Source: Streptomyces spongiicola (GTDB taxonomy: Bacteria > Actinomycetota > Actinomycetes > Streptomycetales > Streptomycetaceae). From it: a DNA stretch of 64,000 bases. How positions within the stretch are numbered: position 1 is the stretch's first letter; the number at the start of each line of letters is the position of its first letter. Below, one piece after another: positions 62,096 to 64,000 of the stretch. A program made the position numbers and the translations under genes. The DNA lies in NCBI RefSeq assembly GCF_003122365.1, contig NZ_CP029254.1, positions 6,512,001-6,576,000 on the forward strand, given 5' to 3'. The notes below the pieces were generated by a model, which was not told the DNA's origin, did no database searches, and worked only from the letters and a program-made list of their open reading frames with translations.

Positions 62096-63118
62096 ATGGC
62101 CATGCCGCTCCGCCAGACCATCAGGGTCGGAACCTATCTCTTCGAACAGAAGCTCCGCAGGCGTGAGAAGTTCCCGCTGATCGTGGAGCTGGAGCCGTTG
62201 TTCGCCTGCAATCTGAAGTGCGAGGGCTGCGGCAAGATCCAGCACCCGGCCGGGATCCTCAAGCAGCGCATGCCGGTCGCCCAGGCCGTCGGCGCGGTTC
62301 TGGAGTCCGGTGCCCCCATGGTGTCGATCGCGGGCGGCGAACCGCTGATGCACCCTCAGATCGACGAGATCGTCACACAGCTGGTGGCACGGAAGAAGTA
62401 CGTCTTCCTCTGCACCAACGCCCTGCTGCTGCGCAAGAAGATGGACCGCTTCACCCCCTCGCGCTACTTCGCCTTCGCCGTCCACATCGACGGACTGCGC
62501 GAGCGGCACGACGAGTCGGTCGCCCAGGAGGGCGTCTTCGACGAGGCGGTGGCAGCGATCAGGGAGGCCAAGGAGCGCGGCTTCCGGGTCACCACCAACT
62601 CCACCTTCTTCAACACCGACACCCCGCAGACGGTCATCGAGGTGCTCAACTACCTCAACGACGACCTCGGGGTCGACGAGATGATGATCTCCCCGGCGTA
62701 CGCCTACGAGAAGGCACCCGACCAGGAGCACTTCCTCGGCGTCGAGCAGACCCGCGAACTGTTCCGGAAGGCCTTCGCCGGAGGCAACCGGCGGCGCTGG
62801 CGGCTGAACCACTCCCCGCTCTTCCTGGACTTCCTCGAGGGCAAGGTCGACTTCCCCTGCACGGCCTGGGCGATCCCGAACTACTCGCTGTTCGGCTGGC
62901 AGCGCCCCTGCTATCTGATGAGCGACGGATACGTCCCCACCTACCGGGAACTCGTCGAGGAGACCGACTGGAGCAAGTACGGGCGCGGCAGGGACCCCCG
63001 CTGCGCGAACTGCATGGCCCACTGCGGGTACGAACCGACCGCCGTCCTGGCCACCATGGGCTCCCTGAAGGAGTCGCTGCGCGCCGCGCGGGAGACCGTT
63101 TCCGGGAGCGGGAGTTGA
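62096..63118 (+). CDS. hpnH: Adenosylhopane synthase, radical SAM protein HpnH
   Basis: A 340-residue radical SAM enzyme. The [4Fe-4S] cluster motif is CNLKCEGC (Cys38, Cys42, Cys45); SIAGGEPLMHP is the SAM-binding GGE motif. A C-terminal Cys-rich part (CANCMAHCGYEPTA) is characteristic of HpnH. It joins a 5'-deoxyadenosyl group to hopene, the first step to C35 hopanoids. The ribosome binding site AGGAGGTGA before ATG 62096 is the strongest in the window. Confidence 0.94.
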   Translation: MAMPLRQTIRVGTYLFEQKLRRREKFPLIVELEPLFACNLKCEGCGKIQHPAGILKQRMPVAQAVGAVLESGAPMVSIAGGEPLMHPQIDEIVTQLVARKKYVFLCTNALLLRKKMDRFTPSRYFAFAVHIDGLRERHDESVAQEGVFDEAVAAIREAKERGFRVTTNSTFFNTDTPQTVIEVLNYLNDDLGVDEMMISPAYAYEKAPDQEHFLGVEQTRELFRKAFAGGNRRRWRLNHSPLFLDFLEGKVDFPCTAWAIPNYSLFGWQRPCYLMSDGYVPTYRELVEETDWSKYGRGRDPRCANCMAHCGYEPTAVLATMGSLKESLRAARETVSGSGS

Positions 63119-63257
63119 GAACGGCCACCGGGCGCCGGACGCCGGCCGCCCCGGCCGGATCCCGGGGGACCGGCAGGGCACCCGGGCACCGCGGTTCCGG
63201 GACGCTCCCCGGGACCGCGCGGCCGGGGGGCCCTCCGGCGTTCCGGGAGAGCCGCCG
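63119..63257. other. Spacer between hpnH and hpnO
   Basis: 139 bp of GC-rich sequence with no gene. In S. coelicolor, as I remember it, ispG and dxs lie between the corresponding two genes; both are absent here. Confidence 0.6.
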
Positions 63258-64000
63258 ATGAGCAGCGGATTCGACCTCGCGAAACTGCTCGAGGAACGCG
63301 GTGGCGAGCGGTACGAGCTGCACGCCCGGCACCTCAACCACCAACTGCCGCGCATGCTGCGGACGATCGGTTTCGACAGGGTGTACGAGCGTGGGGAGGG
63401 AGCCTACCTCTGGGACGACGAGGGCGGCGACTACCTCGACATGCTCTCGGGGTTCGGCGTCATGGGGCTCGGCCGGCACCACCCCGTCGTCCGCAAGGCG
63501 CTCCACGACGTCCTCGACGCCCCCCTCGCCGATCTGACCCGCTTCGACTGCCCTCCCCTGCCCGGGCTGCTCGCCGAGAAACTGCTGGCCCACAGCCCCC
63601 ACCTCGACCGGGTGTTCTTCTGCAACAGCGGCACGGAGGCGGTCGAGACGGCCCTGAAGTTCGCCCGCTGCGCGACCGGCCGCCCCAGGATCCTGCACTG
63701 CGACCACGCCTTCCACGGGCTGACGGCCGGGTCGCTGTCGGTCAACGGCGAGGCGGGCTTCCGGGACGGCTTCGCCCCGCTGCTCCCCGACACCGCGGTG
63801 GGGCTGGGCGATCTGGCGGCACTGGAGCGGGAGCTCGCCCGCGGCGACGTGGCCGGCTTCGTCGTGGAGCCCATCCAGGGAAAGGGCGTGCACGAGGCCC
63901 CGCCCGGATTCCTTCCCGCGGCACAGGAACTGCTGCGCCGGCACGGGGCACTGCTGATCGCCGACGAGGTGCAGACCGGCCTCGGCCGGACCGGGGACTT
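63258..64000 (+). CDS. hpnO: Class III aminotransferase, aminobacteriohopanetriol type (partial)
   Basis: The first 247 residues of a PLP-dependent aminotransferase cut by the window edge. LNHQLPRMLRTIGFDRVYERGEGAYLWDDEGGDYLDMLSGFGVMGLG, FFCNSGTEAVETALKFAR (phosphate-binding) and LIADEVQTGLGRTG are typical of class III enzymes; the PLP Lys lies beyond the edge. At the end of a hopanoid operon it should aminate ribosylhopane-derived aldehyde to aminobacteriohopanetriol. GGGAGAG precedes ATG 63258. Confidence 0.87.
   Translation, partial: MSSGFDLAKLLEERGGERYELHARHLNHQLPRMLRTIGFDRVYERGEGAYLWDDEGGDYLDMLSGFGVMGLGRHHPVVRKALHDVLDAPLADLTRFDCPPLPGLLAEKLLAHSPHLDRVFFCNSGTEAVETALKFARCATGRPRILHCDHAFHGLTAGSLSVNGEAGFRDGFAPLLPDTAVGLGDLAALERELARGDVAGFVVEPIQGKGVHEAPPGFLPAAQELLRRHGALLIADEVQTGLGRTGD

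Overview
The window is chromosomal DNA from a Streptomyces or a very close relative. Base composition is extremely GC-rich and codons end almost always in G or C. Many genes start with GTG, and two appear to start with TTG. Marker families agree: a WhiB-like protein, an SsgA-like sporulation protein (ssgD type), chitosanase GH46, sphingomyelinase, HATPase-type anti-sigma proteins and a complete hopanoid operon. From memory (not searched), the order of ssgD, fatty-acid oxidation, idi, CDP-alcohol locus and hopanoids resembles the right-hand part of the S. coelicolor chromosome around SCO6709-SCO6769. No rRNA, tRNA, CRISPR array, prophage or insertion sequence was seen.

Layout. 1-2.2 kb: an edge-cut haloacid dehalogenase, an AhpD-like protein and a divergent TetR regulator with a clear operator, then a small hypothetical. 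2.7-2.9 kb: 13 copies of a 17-bp tandem repeat. 2.9-5.2 kb: divergent ATP-dependent DNA ligase and LigD-type polymerase of a bacterial end-joining system. 5.2-10.3 kb: lipoprotein, WhiB-like protein, chitosanase, acyl-ACP desaturase and dimethylargininase. 10.9-16.3 kb: ABC-F protein with a structured leader, SsgD, YciI protein, a truncated endonuclease V, a saccharopine-dehydrogenase-like protein and a lipoprotein. 16.5-22.5 kb: a fatty-acid oxidation operon (acyl-CoA racemase, acyl-CoA dehydrogenase, thiolase, FadB-like protein) with a well-defined promoter/operator, facing a MerR regulator. 24-42.3 kb: mixed housekeeping and secreted functions (two-domain membrane protein, cation efflux, sphingomyelinase, DUF2236, LacI, M1 peptidase, BCCT transporter, second ABC-F, Tex, SCO6745-like protein, enoyl-CoA hydratase, DUF308). 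42.4-46 kb: HATPase protein, Idi, a second cation efflux protein and GalE.

46.7-54.1 kb is the most interesting part. A tightly overlapping operon encodes two CDP-alcohol phosphotransferases, a sugar-phosphate-type nucleotidyltransferase, a sn-glycerol-1-phosphate-dehydrogenase-like enzyme, a GT2 glycosyltransferase and a Wzm/Wzt-like ABC exporter. This suggests an exported phosphodiester-linked surface lipid or polymer. Its first gene is broken by a ~237-bp inverted fragment of clpB. 54.5-64 kb is the hopanoid operon: hpnC, hpnD, hpnE, a prenyl diphosphate synthase, shc, hpnG, hpnH and the start of hpnO.

A second theme is repeat expansion. Intergenic regions hold many short tandem arrays (periods 6-36 bp), and several proteins carry matching in-frame low-complexity tracts: HpnC, Tex, a cation efflux protein, M1 peptidase and DUF308.
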